Below are positions 50,618 through 60,278 of a DNA stretch of 64,000 nt, piece after piece. The notes under the pieces were generated by a model that saw nothing but the letters and a program-made list of their open reading frames with translations, was not told the DNA's origin and did no database searches. The stretch is from the NCBI GenBank assembly GCA_023395555.1, contig JAEWYQ010000063.1:7648-71647 (forward strand), in the 5' to 3' direction. Made by a program: the position numbers and the translations under genes. Source of the stretch: Bacillota bacterium. GTDB lineage: Bacteria > Bacillota > Clostridia > Lachnospirales > Lachnospiraceae. The first letter of the stretch is position 1, and each line of letters begins with the position of its first letter.

Positions 50618-52127
50618 TTTGACTTACTCCCCCCGCTATCGTATACATTATTTTATCCTGGGTCATATCCTCACCCTTTAACTCTCCCACCACATACAGG
50701 TCACGCATAACAATCAGCCTGGAACAGGTGCGCAGCATTTCCTCAATCTCAGAGGAAATAAATGTGATGCTCATCCCCTCGGCGGCAAGCCTCAGCACCA
50801 GTTTTTGAATTTCCACCTTTGTGCCGATATCAATTCCCCGGGTAGGCTCGTCAAGAATAAGATAATCAGGATGCGTCAGCAGCCAACGGGCCAGAATCAC
50901 CTTCTGCTGATTCCCCCCGGATAAGGAATGGATGGGAGTATCTGCCGAAGCTGTTTTTATGCCCAGCAGACTGATATATTCATCGGCAAAGGCCTGGGCC
51001 TGGGCCTTGGTAAAGGGCCGGAAAAAGCCTCTCATGACCTGGAGCGCCAGAATGATATTATCACGGACGGATAAATCGCCAATAATTCCGTCCCGCTTCC
51101 GGTCCTCGGAAAGATATCCGACTCCTTTCTTCATGGCCTTGACCGGTGAGGTTATATTCACATTCTCTCCTTTGATTTTTAAGGTACCTTTTACAATCCG
51201 GTCTGCTCCGAAGATTGCACGTACGCACTCGCTGCGTCCGGACCCCAGCAGCCCGGCAAAGCCCGTTACCTCACCCTTGTACGCAGTAAAACGGAACGGC
51301 TTGATTCCTGATGTGCTTGAAAGCCCTTCCGCTTCGATTACAGCTTCCTTCAAGTCACCAATGCCCTGCTGCTCCTCATTATGTATCTCAGCCAGCTCGC
51401 CAAGCTCCTTGCCCATCATTTTGGCCACAAGCTCCACCCTGGGTAAGTCCTTAATCTCATATTCTCCCACCAGCTCGCCATTGCGCAAAACTGTAATTTT
51501 GTCGCACAGCTCATACACCTGATCAAGGAAATGGGTGACAAATATAATACCTACCCCTCTGGATTTGAGTTCACGCATCAATGTAAAGAGCTTGGTAACC
51601 TCCTGTTCATCCAGGGATGAGGTGGGCTCGTCAAGGATCAGCACCTTACAATCCATATCAACCGCCCGGGCAATCGCCACCATTTGCTGAACCGCTATGG
51701 AACAGTTGGACAATTGCTGCGTCGGATTAACCGGTATCCCAAGACCCTCCAGAATGCTTTCCGCCCTCTTGTTACGCTCCTTCCAATTCACAATGAAATC
51801 ATTGGTTCTGCCTATAAACAGATTTTCAGCCACCGTCAGATTCGGACACAAGGTGATCTCCTGGTACACGGTGCTTATCCCAAGCTTCTGGGCCTCCTGG
51901 GGAGATTTGATCGGAATCGGCTTTTGAATTCCTTTCATATAGATTTCCCCGGCATCCTTAGGGTATACTCCCGTCAAAACCTTAATTAAGGTTGACTTTC
52001 CGGCGCCGTTTTCTCCCATCAGAGCGTGGATCTCGCCCTCACGTAAAGTGAAATTTACATTCTGTAAGGCCCGTACGCCGGGAAAGCTTTTGTAAATGCC
52101 CCGCATTGTAAGTACTGCATTCTGCAT
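50601..52127 (-). CDS. ytfR: Sugar ABC transporter ATPase (YtfR/RbsA-like, two ATP-binding domains)
   Basis: 508 residues with two ABC domains in tandem. The first has Walker A 'MGENGAGKSTLIKVL', signature 'LSNCSIAVQQMVAIARA' and Walker B 'VLILDEPTSSLD'. The second has a degenerate Walker A ('GLLGSGRSE'), signature 'LSGGNQQKVILARW' and Walker B 'YLILDEPTRGID', the normal asymmetry of RbsA/MglA-type ATPases. A GGAGGT lies 16 nt upstream of the ATG, rather far. Two strong stem-loops separate it from the binding-protein gene. Confidence 0.93.
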   Translation of the reverse strand: MQNAVLTMRGIYKSFPGVRALQNVNFTLREGEIHALMGENGAGKSTLIKVLTGVYPKDAGEIYMKGIQKPIPIKSPQEAQKLGISTVYQEITLCPNLTVAENLFIGRTNDFIVNWKERNKRAESILEGLGIPVNPTQQLSNCSIAVQQMVAIARAVDMDCKVLILDEPTSSLDEQEVTKLFTLMRELKSRGVGIIFVTHFLDQVYELCDKITVLRNGELVGEYEIKDLPRVELVAKMMGKELGELAEIHNEEQQGIGDLKEAVIEAEGLSSTSGIKPFRFTAYKGEVTGFAGLLGSGRSECVRAIFGADRIVKGTLKIKGENVNITSPVKAMKKGVGYLSEDRKRDGIIGDLSVRDNIILALQVMRGFFRPFTKAQAQAFADEYISLLGIKTASADTPIHSLSGGNQQKVILARWLLTHPDYLILDEPTRGIDIGTKVEIQKLVLRLAAEGMSITFISSEIEEMLRTCSRLIVMRDLYVVGELKGEDMTQDKIMYTIAGGVSQNEQKQ

Positions 52128-52160
52128 AGTAATATTATCAAACCTCCATTCAGGTATGAT

Positions 52161-52290
52161 GTTACAGCATAGCCTGCGCGGGAAGGAGAACCACGCTCTC
52201 CTCCCTGCCGCAGAACCTGCTGTAACGATATGATAAATGCGCGGTGCTGGAATTGGGGATCAATATCCGCTTACTCGGCGCCGCGCATTT
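52161..52290 (-). promoter_or_regulatory. Two strong intercistronic stem-loops after the binding-protein gene
   Basis: AAATGCGCGG/CCGCGCATTT (52235-52290) and GTTACAGCA/TGCTGTAAC (52161-52226) are perfect 10- and 9-bp arms, the second with an additional GC-rich inner stem. Neither has a T-run. They lie between the binding-protein stop and the ATPase start, where such structures in ABC operons commonly stabilise the upstream mRNA and reduce read-through. Confidence 0.75.
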
Positions 52291-52308
52291 TAAACAATAA
52301 CTTAAGGA

Positions 52309-53286
52309 TTAATAAGAACGTGCATCAACAATCTCTTTTGTGATGGTTTCACAGTCAAACATTTCCTCATCAACATAGGCATCCTTCTCGACCTTCTCTC
52401 CGGATTCAAGCTTATTGATAAGGGTTACAATACGGGGACCATGAAGAGGATTGCATTCTACATCAAGGTTGAACTGGCCTGCGAGAACCTTCTCCAGCGC
52501 CCATTTGTTGGCATCAAAGGCAATAACCTTTACCTTGCCGTCCTTGCCGTATGTAATACCGGCGGCATCCATGGCGTCACAGGCGCCGCGGGCCATATTG
52601 TCATTCTCAGCGTACACAACGTTGAATTCCGTTCCGGCAGCGATCAGATCAGCAACCGCCTGCTTTGCAAGAGTTTCGTCCCAGCCCTTCATATTCTGGT
52701 TGAATACGATCTCCCAGCCGTTTTCCTTAGCGCCGTCTTCAATTGCCTTGGAGCGGCCCAGCTGAGCGGAGGAGCCTGTGTCACCGCCGAGAACGACGAT
52801 CTTGCAATTGTCGATTGCCTGCTTCTTAAGCCAGTCCACAGCCTTTTTCCCTTCGGCCTCGAAATCGGAGCACACCATTGCGGTGTAGAGATCCTCCGGC
52901 AGCTCAAGCTTACGGTCAGCCATAATCAGGGGAATGCCCGCTTCCTTGGCAGCCTTTGCCACATCCTCCCAGCCTGCGGATTGAAGTCCTAAGACAACCA
53001 GATAGTCAACCTCTTCCTGAATGAGCTGTTGTGCCTGGGAAATCTGCTTTGCATGGTCACCCTCACCAAAGACCATCTTTGTCTCAAAGCCCGCTTTCTG
53101 GAACGCCTCATTGAAGGATTTTGTGTTTGCCGTACGCCAGTCCGACTCGTTGGCGTTGGTCTGCACAACACCAACCACCACTTTTTTGCTGCTTGATTTT
53201 CCCGAAGTCTCGCTGCCTTTGCTGCCGCAGGCCGCAAGGGAGAACACCAGTGCAAATACCAGAACCAATGAAATCAATTTCTTCAT
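52309..53286 (-). CDS. ytfQ: Sugar-binding lipoprotein (YtfQ-like) of the ABC transporter
   Basis: 325 residues from the ATG at 53286 (GGAGGAGA at 53292-53299). The signal peptide ends in lipobox 'SLAAC', so it is a lipid-anchored binding protein. The mature part is a periplasmic-binding-protein type I fold with 'ESDWRTANTKSFNEAF', a YtfQ hallmark, and 'VYAENDNMARGACDAM'. Galactofuranose or a related pentose/hexose is the best guess from family. It is the first gene of its operon and is followed by strong stem-loops that may keep its level high. Confidence 0.9.
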   Translation of the reverse strand: MKKLISLVLVFALVFSLAACGSKGSETSGKSSSKKVVVGVVQTNANESDWRTANTKSFNEAFQKAGFETKMVFGEGDHAKQISQAQQLIQEEVDYLVVLGLQSAGWEDVAKAAKEAGIPLIMADRKLELPEDLYTAMVCSDFEAEGKKAVDWLKKQAIDNCKIVVLGGDTGSSAQLGRSKAIEDGAKENGWEIVFNQNMKGWDETLAKQAVADLIAAGTEFNVVYAENDNMARGACDAMDAAGITYGKDGKVKVIAFDANKWALEKVLAGQFNLDVECNPLHGPRIVTLINKLESGEKVEKDAYVDEEMFDCETITKEIVDARSY

Positions 53287-53305
53287 AGATATCTCCTCCA
53301 TTTTC

Positions 53306-53323
53306 AACTCAGAATACTGAGTT
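53306..53323. promoter_or_regulatory. Inverted repeat before the sugar-binding lipoprotein gene
   Basis: AACTCAG-AATA-CTGAGTT, perfect 7-bp arms, just upstream of the ribosome binding site. It could be an operator or a leader hairpin; no T-run follows, so it is not a terminator. A minus-strand TATACT lies upstream at about 53348. Confidence 0.4.
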
Positions 53324-53465
53324 TTCTTTTTTTGTAAGCACAAGTATATTCGACTTACCGGAATAAAAATACGGAGATTTTTCCTGAGTTTGTATTTATT
53401 TTTCCTGTACTTCCACTTTTGTTGTTTTATGGTTAAGATTTCTATGAATTTTGTTTGTTTTTTTC

Positions 53466-54494
53466 CTAATAGCTCCGTCCGATACGGTCTGCGGCGGCAT
53501 TTTCCGCTTCAAAGACCTTTTCCTCCACATAGGATATTTTATCAACCGTTTCTCCCTTTTCCAGACGTTCGATGATCTCTGCGATCAGCGGCCCCTGCAA
53601 GGGATTGCACTCGATATCCACATTGATCAGGCCCTGCTCCATCTTGTCAAAGGCCTCCGAAACCGCGTCAAAGGAAATGACCGTGATATCCCCGTTCACC
53701 CCGCAGGTTAATCCAGCCTCCTGGATTGCCTCTATTGCGCCGAAGGTCATATTGTCATTCTGGGAAACCAGCACATCAATATCCTCAAACTCCTGCAGAT
53801 ATTTTACCATGACCTCCTTGCCCTTTGCTTTTGTAAAATCACCGCTTTCCTGAGCAAGGATCTTCCAGTTGCCGTGCCGGTCCGCTACTTCCTGAAAGCC
53901 CTTTGACCGTCCGATCTGGGCCGTTGAATCTAAGGTGCCCTCCAGTATGACAATATTGACATCATCCGAACCATCTCCACTTTTTGTATCCAGATATTGC
54001 TCCAGCCATTGCCCGGCTTTTTGCCCTTCTTCATACTTATCCGTGCCCACGCTTGCGATATAATGGCTGTCGTCACTGGTATCGATCATACGGTCTACAA
54101 GGATGACCGGAATACCGGCCTCCTTGGCTTCCTGCAGCACCGTATCCCATCCGGTCTCTGTCACCGGTGCGATTACAATATAATCCACCTCCTGGAAGAT
54201 AAAGCTCCGCACATCCTTAATCTGGTTCTCCAGCCTCTGTCTTCCGTTGCTGAAGATTAGAGAGAAGCCATTTTCTTCTGTGAGCGCGTTCTGGATGGAT
54301 TTCGTATTTGCCGTACGCCAGTCGGATTCTGAACCGAGCTGTGAAAAACCAACTACAATCAAATCCGAGGCCATATCCTCTGAATTGTCATTTTCATTAT
54401 ACTGTTGGATTTTTACAGGTCTTAAGCTGCAATTTACAAGGACAATCGGAATCGCCAGAAAAACCACCAAGATAATGATAAGTTTTTTATTCAT
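53466..54494 (-). CDS. Second YtfQ-like sugar-binding protein, linked to the sensor kinase
   Basis: 342 residues. It has an N-terminal membrane segment 'LIIILVVFLAIPIVLVNC' (lipobox-like Cys at about residue 22) and a binding domain with 'LGSESDWRTANTKSIQNAL', 'GSDYIA'-like ligand loops and 'VSQNDNMTFGAIEAI', clearly paralogous to the transporter's binding protein. Its ATG overlaps the kinase stop by 4 bp, so it is made with the two-component pair. I infer that it presents ligand to the kinase, as ChvE-like or YesM-associated binding proteins do. Confidence 0.85.
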   Translation of the reverse strand: MNKKLIIILVVFLAIPIVLVNCSLRPVKIQQYNENDNSEDMASDLIVVGFSQLGSESDWRTANTKSIQNALTEENGFSLIFSNGRQRLENQIKDVRSFIFQEVDYIVIAPVTETGWDTVLQEAKEAGIPVILVDRMIDTSDDSHYIASVGTDKYEEGQKAGQWLEQYLDTKSGDGSDDVNIVILEGTLDSTAQIGRSKGFQEVADRHGNWKILAQESGDFTKAKGKEVMVKYLQEFEDIDVLVSQNDNMTFGAIEAIQEAGLTCGVNGDITVISFDAVSEAFDKMEQGLINVDIECNPLQGPLIAEIIERLEKGETVDKISYVEEKVFEAENAAADRIGRSY

Positions 54495-55969
54495 ATTCCT
54501 CCTCGCTCCCCTGGCAGACGCACCGGTATCCTTACGGTCAGAACGGTACCCTCTCCCTTTTTACTGTGGATATCCAGGCCGTAGTCACTGCCATAATTCA
54601 GCTTAATCCGTTTGCTGACATTAGCCAGTCCAAACCCGGCGCTCTGCTCGCAGCCCGGCAGTTCCACTGCCTTTCTCAGCTCCTTCAGCTTCTCTTCCTC
54701 CATCCCCACTCCGTTATCAATTACCCGGAAATAGATGTCCTCGCCCAGCCGTTCTCCGGTCACTGTTATTTTTCCTCTGGCCCTTAACATTTTAATTCCA
54801 TGATACAAGGAATTCTCAACCAGGGGCTGCAGGGTCAGCTTCAATATCTGATATTGATACAGCTCCTCCGGGACCACAATTTCATAATCCAGAATATCAC
54901 AATAACGTGACTGCTGTATCTGCAGATAGCTTTTGATATGTATTTCCTCTTCCCGGATCGATATGAAGTCCCTTCCCTTGCTCACCGCGATCCGGAAAAA
55001 CTCAGACAGGGATACCACAATATCAATCGCCTCTTTATTCTTGTTTCCCTCGATCAGCCAGATAATCGTATCCAGGGTATTATACAGAAAATGAGGATTA
55101 ATCTGCGCCTGTAAAAGCTTTGATTCCATATTTCTCAGATTTTCCTGTTCCTGCCTTATGCTGTTCACCTGCTGTTCCAATTTCATGGCCATGTCATTGA
55201 AGCTGTCGGATAACACGGATAGTTCATCGTGATTCTCACAGGAGGTCCGTGTCGTAAAATCGCCTTTTGCCACCAGGGCAGTCTTTTCACAAAGCATCCT
55301 TATGGGCTTCGTGATGCTGTCCGTTAATATGATATTCATGAGAAAAGAGGCGATCATAATGGATGCCAGGGCCACGATCATGGTAAAAATCACTTTTGCC
55401 ACCTGTTCATTCAGGCTCTGGCGGATCGCTTCAAAATTCTGGGTTTCGTAATAGATATAATACTGGATCTCTTCCTGAAACAGCTCCGTCAGAATATAGA
55501 TGTCCGATTCCAGCATTGCGATATTTTCCTCATAATGACCGGTTTGCTCCAGATTATCCCGTATTTCGTTGATCCTGTCCTCCAGGGTATCGAGGTTAAG
55601 CAGGATGCGCTTAATCCAGCCCAGGCTCTCCCGGCCGGTGGTTATCTCCCGCAGCTTGGAAAAATTGATTCTCGCCGCTGCAATGAGGTCATACGGATTC
55701 TTCAGATCGTTATTATTATCAATGGATTCGAAAGTTTCTGCTTCCACCACAATCTTATACATGCTTTCGTCCATCTCTTCCTTGAAATTGAGATTATAAT
55801 TATTAGCTTCCGTGATCCTGCGCACAATGGTATCATATGCCGTGCTGTAATTATGCAGAGCCGTAATCTGGTATACGGAGAGAATAATCATCGGAATGAT
55901 GATGATGGCAGCTACCAGGATAAGCTTTAACCGCAGCGGGTATTTAATTTGTTTTTCATTCGTCATCAT
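54491..55969 (-). CDS. Membrane sensor histidine kinase (YesM/LytS-type)
   Basis: 492 residues. Two membrane helices (about 14-36 and 190-215) frame an extracytoplasmic helical sensor, followed by HAMP, the His_kinase motif 'AQINPHFLYNTLDTIIWLI' with the phosphorylated His, and an HATPase domain with 'LQPLVENSLYHGI' and 'DNGVGMEEEKL'. It should respond to sugar presented by the binding protein next door and phosphorylate the regulator at 55956. Start codons at 55969 and 55966 are equally possible; GGTGAAGG precedes both. The start overlaps the regulator's stop by 14 bp. Confidence 0.92.
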   Translation of the reverse strand: MMTNEKQIKYPLRLKLILVAAIIIIPMIILSVYQITALHNYSTAYDTIVRRITEANNYNLNFKEEMDESMYKIVVEAETFESIDNNNDLKNPYDLIAAARINFSKLREITTGRESLGWIKRILLNLDTLEDRINEIRDNLEQTGHYEENIAMLESDIYILTELFQEEIQYYIYYETQNFEAIRQSLNEQVAKVIFTMIVALASIMIASFLMNIILTDSITKPIRMLCEKTALVAKGDFTTRTSCENHDELSVLSDSFNDMAMKLEQQVNSIRQEQENLRNMESKLLQAQINPHFLYNTLDTIIWLIEGNKNKEAIDIVVSLSEFFRIAVSKGRDFISIREEEIHIKSYLQIQQSRYCDILDYEIVVPEELYQYQILKLTLQPLVENSLYHGIKMLRARGKITVTGERLGEDIYFRVIDNGVGMEEEKLKELRKAVELPGCEQSAGFGLANVSKRIKLNYGSDYGLDIHSKKGEGTVLTVRIPVRLPGERGGI

Positions 55970-57587
55970 CCTTCACCATTCCCCTGCATCGGTATTCCGA
56001 CGGTGTGCAATTCTGTGTCTTTTTAAAAATATAGCTGAAATAATGGGAATCCAGATAGCCAACTGAAAATCCGATCTCTGTTATCTTCTTCCCCGTGCAT
56101 CTTAAATATTCCTTTGCTTTTTCCATGCGGATATCCGTAAGATACTCGATAAAGGTCATCCCGGTTTCCTGGTTGAACAGGGAGCTGAAATAGTTGGGGC
56201 TGATATTCACCTTTGACGCCACCTTATCCAGGGTAAGATCACTCATGGAGTATTTTTGATGGATGTATTCCTTGGCTTTTTCTATGAGTCCGGCATATTT
56301 TTTCTGACTGCTCCGGTTCCGCAGATCGATTGCTTCCTTCAGGATGGTCTTATAAAATTTACAGCAATCCTCTTTGCTGGTAAGCTGTTCGTTAATATCC
56401 CTGCTATTCTTAAAACTGTTATCGATCTTTTCCTTTGAGTACTCCAGCTCCTTCAGGAATTTCATGATAGCGGAGTATCCGTCCATCATGATATACTGCC
56501 GGAAAAGGGCCGAGCTCATTGCATTGGCATCCAGTCCTTGAAAATACTGATCCACAAATTCATCCACGTCCTGCAGGGTGCCCCTCTTTAAGAAATCGTC
56601 CAGGAGGCTGCGATCCAGCTTCTCCAGATTCAGCTCCCTGACATTGCTCCATTTTCCTATCTGGTCCTTTATATTGCGCACATCGCTGTAGAATAAGAAC
56701 TGATCTCCCCGTTCAAAATAACGCGGGGAAAAAGCCCGGTTGGCATCAAGAAAGGATTGACGCAGGTCTCGGACACGATGAACGACTCTCCCGATTCCCC
56801 CAAAATAATGTACCTTGCCGCCGCTGATCTCTCTTAACAGCTTGCATAATTCCCGGGTCAGCGCTTCAATCTGTTCTTCATTTTCCCCCAGGAGGATAAA
56901 TGCCCAGCCATCCATACTGCGCTCAAAAACCTTTATGCCGGAATACTCCCTTAAGACCTCCTGCATTCTTCCTTCGCATTGTACTACTTCATTGGAGTAC
57001 TCATACATGTCTTCCTGGGCTTTAAACTGAAACAGCATTATGCGGAAGGCACTTGCCACCATATTGATTCCCAGCTCCTCTTCCTGCTGAATGATCTGGG
57101 AAAGGGTCATATTTCCGCTGACCAATGCATTAAAAAAATCCTTTCTTTTTTTACCCTGCTGCTGATAGATCAAAAGCTGGTACTCCTCCAGTATCTGTTG
57201 GTCTTTCCTCTCCTTTTCAATCACTGCCGCCGCATTCTTAACCGCTGTCATCAGCTTATCTGATGTGACCGGCTTCAGAAGATATTCGGTAATGCCGATA
57301 TCAATGGCCTGCTGGGCATAACCGAAATCACTGTAGCCGCTGATGATGATTATTTTTAACTGGGGAAGCTCCTTCTTTAGCAGCTTACTTAATTCCAGGC
57401 CGTTCATAAACGGCATTTTAATATCCGTGATCAGAATATCCGGCTGCTCTCTTAATATCATAGGATAAGCCAATTCGCCGTCGCTTTCATCCCCGACGAT
57501 GCGAAAGCCTTCCTCTTCCCAATGTATATTGTTCTTGATGCCTTCCCTTACCACAAATTCATCTTCTACCAAAAAAACCTTATACAT
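55956..57587 (-). CDS. AraC-type response regulator (YesN-like)
   Basis: 543 residues. The receiver domain (1-120) has the phospho-acceptor Asp55 in 'ILITDIKMPF', 'IIISGYSDFGYA' and the conserved Lys in 'YLLKPVTSD'. A central helical region (130-430) leads to two AraC helix-turn-helix motifs at the C-terminus, 'VASKVNISPNYFSSLFNQETG' split over the first and 'EIGFSVGYLDSHYFSYIF' in the second. It is first in the regulator-kinase-binding protein operon and probably switches on the sugar transporter downstream. The ATG follows AGGGGGT. Confidence 0.92.
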   Translation of the reverse strand: MYKVFLVEDEFVVREGIKNNIHWEEEGFRIVGDESDGELAYPMILREQPDILITDIKMPFMNGLELSKLLKKELPQLKIIIISGYSDFGYAQQAIDIGITEYLLKPVTSDKLMTAVKNAAAVIEKERKDQQILEEYQLLIYQQQGKKRKDFFNALVSGNMTLSQIIQQEEELGINMVASAFRIMLFQFKAQEDMYEYSNEVVQCEGRMQEVLREYSGIKVFERSMDGWAFILLGENEEQIEALTRELCKLLREISGGKVHYFGGIGRVVHRVRDLRQSFLDANRAFSPRYFERGDQFLFYSDVRNIKDQIGKWSNVRELNLEKLDRSLLDDFLKRGTLQDVDEFVDQYFQGLDANAMSSALFRQYIMMDGYSAIMKFLKELEYSKEKIDNSFKNSRDINEQLTSKEDCCKFYKTILKEAIDLRNRSSQKKYAGLIEKAKEYIHQKYSMSDLTLDKVASKVNISPNYFSSLFNQETGMTFIEYLTDIRMEKAKEYLRCTGKKITEIGFSVGYLDSHYFSYIFKKTQNCTPSEYRCRGMVKDDDE

Positions 57588-57631
57588 ATTACCCCCTGAA
57601 CACCATTCCTTTATTTTTATATCTCTGCTCC

Positions 57632-57711
57632 ATGATGCCTCTGTCCCATGCGGCCTCTATCCCATACAGCCTCTATTCCATGCAGCCTCTATCTCATACA
57701 ACCCCTATGCG
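57632..57711. repeat. 16-bp tandem minisatellite, five imperfect units
   Basis: Units begin at 57632, 57648, 57664, 57680 and 57696, all exactly 16 bp, consensus ATGCAGCCTCTATCCC with a few substitutions each. The last unit contains the stop codon of the chemotaxis receptor. No gene fits the array. Confidence 0.8.
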
Positions 57712-59801
57712 TTATCCAATTGGAACTTCTCAACAATGTCCTTCAGACGTCTGGCACTATCCATGCTCTTTTCTGCCAGTACATTGGTTTCATTGGACAT
57801 ATTCACAACACCGGAGGTCTTTTCTGCGATGTCCGTAACGCCGGATGCGGTCTGCTCCATGATTGTATTGATGCCTGCAGCGGATTCCGTCATCTGCAAT
57901 GTGATTGTATTAAGCGCTTCCATCGCTTCATTGATGGTCAGAAGCATATCCTTGATTGCCTGGGCATCCTTGCCGTATTGGCCGCTGGTAACAACAATTT
58001 CCTTCAGCTCTTCGATGGCGGTGCCTTCGATAAAGCGGATGGACTGACCGAGACAGTCTGCAAGACCCTCTACCGCCAAAATCGTCTGCTTGATAATGCT
58101 CTCTATTTCATCCGCCGTCTTACTGACCGTGTTGGATAACTGGCGGATCTCTGTTGCAACAACAGCGAAGCCTTTTCCGTGCTCACCCGCTCTTGCCGCT
58201 TCAATGGACGCATTTAATGACAGCAGGTTCGTCCGGCTGGCCACCTCTTTAATGATATTGGTCAGCTCGTCAATCTTGTTAATCCCTTCCGCCTGTAACA
58301 AAGCGGCGTCGGACTTTTCTTTGACCTCGTTAAAGAGTACATTCGCATGTTCTGTTTTCTTGGTATTAGAGGACCTTACGATATCGGCTCTCTCCTGGAT
58401 CTCCTCCGCAAGCTCCTTACCGGCTGAGGACTTTTCCGTCACCTCGCTGATACTATGGGAGATGCTGAAGATATCCTCTTTGATTCCTTCTATTGTCGCA
58501 GAAGCCTCTTCCATGCTCGCTGCCAGCTCCTGGGTTGTAGAGGAGTTGTCCTCACAGCTTGCATAGGTCTGATGCGCGATTCCTTCCAGCTTCTCGGCAT
58601 TCTCATTGATCATCCGGAAGGTATCATAAATCTCCTTCATGAATTTATTGAGATTGCTACGCATCTCTTCTATTCCGTTATTCATGACACCGATCTCATC
58701 GATACGCTTGGCCAGCTTGATATCCCCTTCCCCTTTAGTTAAATCCAGCCGGGCAAATTTATTAATCTTATGGGTCAGCTTTTTAATGGGTTTTATGATG
58801 ATGCCGGAAATATATTGGCCGGTAACCAGGCTTACTAAAATGAAGACTGCGGCAAGGAGTAAGTTCAGCTTCGTCATTCTGTTGCTCTCTGCGAAGAAAT
58901 CACTTTTTACCGCATAAATGCCCACACTCCAGCCGGGGGTATTCTGTATCGGGGTATAGCCGATATAGATTGTCTCACCGGTCTTCTTATCCACATAGCT
59001 CCCAATATCCATCTGCCCCGGCTCCATAGCAACCATATGATCATAAATCGCTTTCAAATCATCGGGAACATTATTTTTATCAAAGGTCTCCGGCGTATTA
59101 ATCCCGGAAGCCTCTTTATTGTCAAATATTGTGATGATTTCGGCCTCCTTATTCATAATGAACGCACGGCCATGCTCTCCGATTTCAATTTTGCTGACCA
59201 TATCCCCTAAGGTATCACGTCCCGAATCCGCTAATACCACCCCCTGAAGAGAGCCGCTGGGCAGGGCATTCTTGATGACATGCACCGCTATTTGAAAGGT
59301 GTATTTCCTGGTCTCAGAGGCTTCCTCCTCCAGAATTGCATCCGATACGGCCGCTCCATTTTTTACAGCCTCCTGAAATAGCTCCAGCTTCGAATAATCC
59401 TTCTTGTCAAAAAGCTCACTTCCATTGGCATCTAAAAATCTGATTTTGGAGAAATCATATCTTGCCTGGGTGAAGGAAAGGGTATCCTTTCTATCCTGTT
59501 CCGTCATTTCTTCACGGCATAAGGAATTCCCCACGGCACGGGCCTCGTTTATGTAATACTTCATCTGCGTCTCAATCTGCAGGGCTGTCTCCTGTACCAT
59601 GTCAAACAAGGATGATTTGAGAACATAATCCGTGCTTTGATTCATGGATCTCAAAGCGATACCGCTCTGTATCACCGTCAATACTACGACAAACAGCACA
59701 ATTGATAAAGCAATCTGCAGGCCTAACAACCTTTTCCGGATAAAATGATTCTTTTCTTTCTTATTTTTCCTTTGATTTCCTGCGTTCTTTCCCTTTCCCA
59801 T
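57705..59801 (-). CDS. Methyl-accepting chemotaxis protein, dCache sensor
   Basis: 698 residues. A basic N-terminus and first membrane helix (about 27-49) lead to a double-Cache exterior domain (about 60-300), with 'FLDANGSELFDKKDYSKL' and 'GYTPIQNTPGWSVGIYAVKS' marking its two halves. A second helix (about 310-335), HAMP and a long coiled signalling domain follow with the hairpin tip 'TNLLSLNASIEAARAGEHGKGFAVVATEIRQL' split across it. It should direct motility or a chemosensory pathway. It sits directly upstream of the sugar-sensing genes, so a sugar ligand is plausible. No methyl-esterase recognition tail is seen. Confidence 0.92.
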   Translation of the reverse strand: MGKGKNAGNQRKNKKEKNHFIRKRLLGLQIALSIVLFVVVLTVIQSGIALRSMNQSTDYVLKSSLFDMVQETALQIETQMKYYINEARAVGNSLCREEMTEQDRKDTLSFTQARYDFSKIRFLDANGSELFDKKDYSKLELFQEAVKNGAAVSDAILEEEASETRKYTFQIAVHVIKNALPSGSLQGVVLADSGRDTLGDMVSKIEIGEHGRAFIMNKEAEIITIFDNKEASGINTPETFDKNNVPDDLKAIYDHMVAMEPGQMDIGSYVDKKTGETIYIGYTPIQNTPGWSVGIYAVKSDFFAESNRMTKLNLLLAAVFILVSLVTGQYISGIIIKPIKKLTHKINKFARLDLTKGEGDIKLAKRIDEIGVMNNGIEEMRSNLNKFMKEIYDTFRMINENAEKLEGIAHQTYASCEDNSSTTQELAASMEEASATIEGIKEDIFSISHSISEVTEKSSAGKELAEEIQERADIVRSSNTKKTEHANVLFNEVKEKSDAALLQAEGINKIDELTNIIKEVASRTNLLSLNASIEAARAGEHGKGFAVVATEIRQLSNTVSKTADEIESIIKQTILAVEGLADCLGQSIRFIEGTAIEELKEIVVTSGQYGKDAQAIKDMLLTINEAMEALNTITLQMTESAAGINTIMEQTASGVTDIAEKTSGVVNMSNETNVLAEKSMDSARRLKDIVEKFQLDNA

Positions 59802-60068
59802 AATATGATCTCCTTCTCATCTGTTTCCCCAATTTTTATAACAGTCCCATTCCTGTTCCATGATTTATGAAAGCGATATTTCCTGCTCTTTTTCAATTAC
59901 TGTCATTGATTTTTTATCATTTCCATAAATTTGTTTGCTGCAACCAATTTCATTCTTTAATGCTCTGGCGATTTTATAATACCATAGATCTATTTATTGT
60001 GCAAAATATCTTTCTGTGTTTATTCAAAAACATATTATACCGTCATTTAGTCGTATCTATATCAAAGT

Positions 60069-60111
60069 AATCCCCCTCGGTATGTTGCTATTACACATAC
60101 CCAGGGGGAAT
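60069..60111. terminator. Strong hairpin downstream of the APH-like gene
   Basis: TCCCCCT and GGTATGT (60071-60085) pair with ACATACC and AGGGGGA (60095-60109) with a single C-C mismatch, loop 9 nt. No clear T-run follows on either strand. It lies 170 bp after the APH-like gene and may end that transcript. In the 477-bp gap 59802-60278 I see no intact gene; 60112-60278 has stop-interrupted coding-like frames on the minus strand, too weak to call. Confidence 0.5.
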
Positions 60112-60278
60112 TAAGTCGAAATATATCTGCAAATTTTCTTTGATCCAGACTAAAGTTTACTTTTGTGGGAATATCATAAACGGGAAGTAAAACTCCAGAT
60201 GGCAATTAAAAATAACCTGTTGACGTTTATGCATAGGCTATTTCCGCTAAATGATTACGTCGCCGTTTTTGGCAATTC

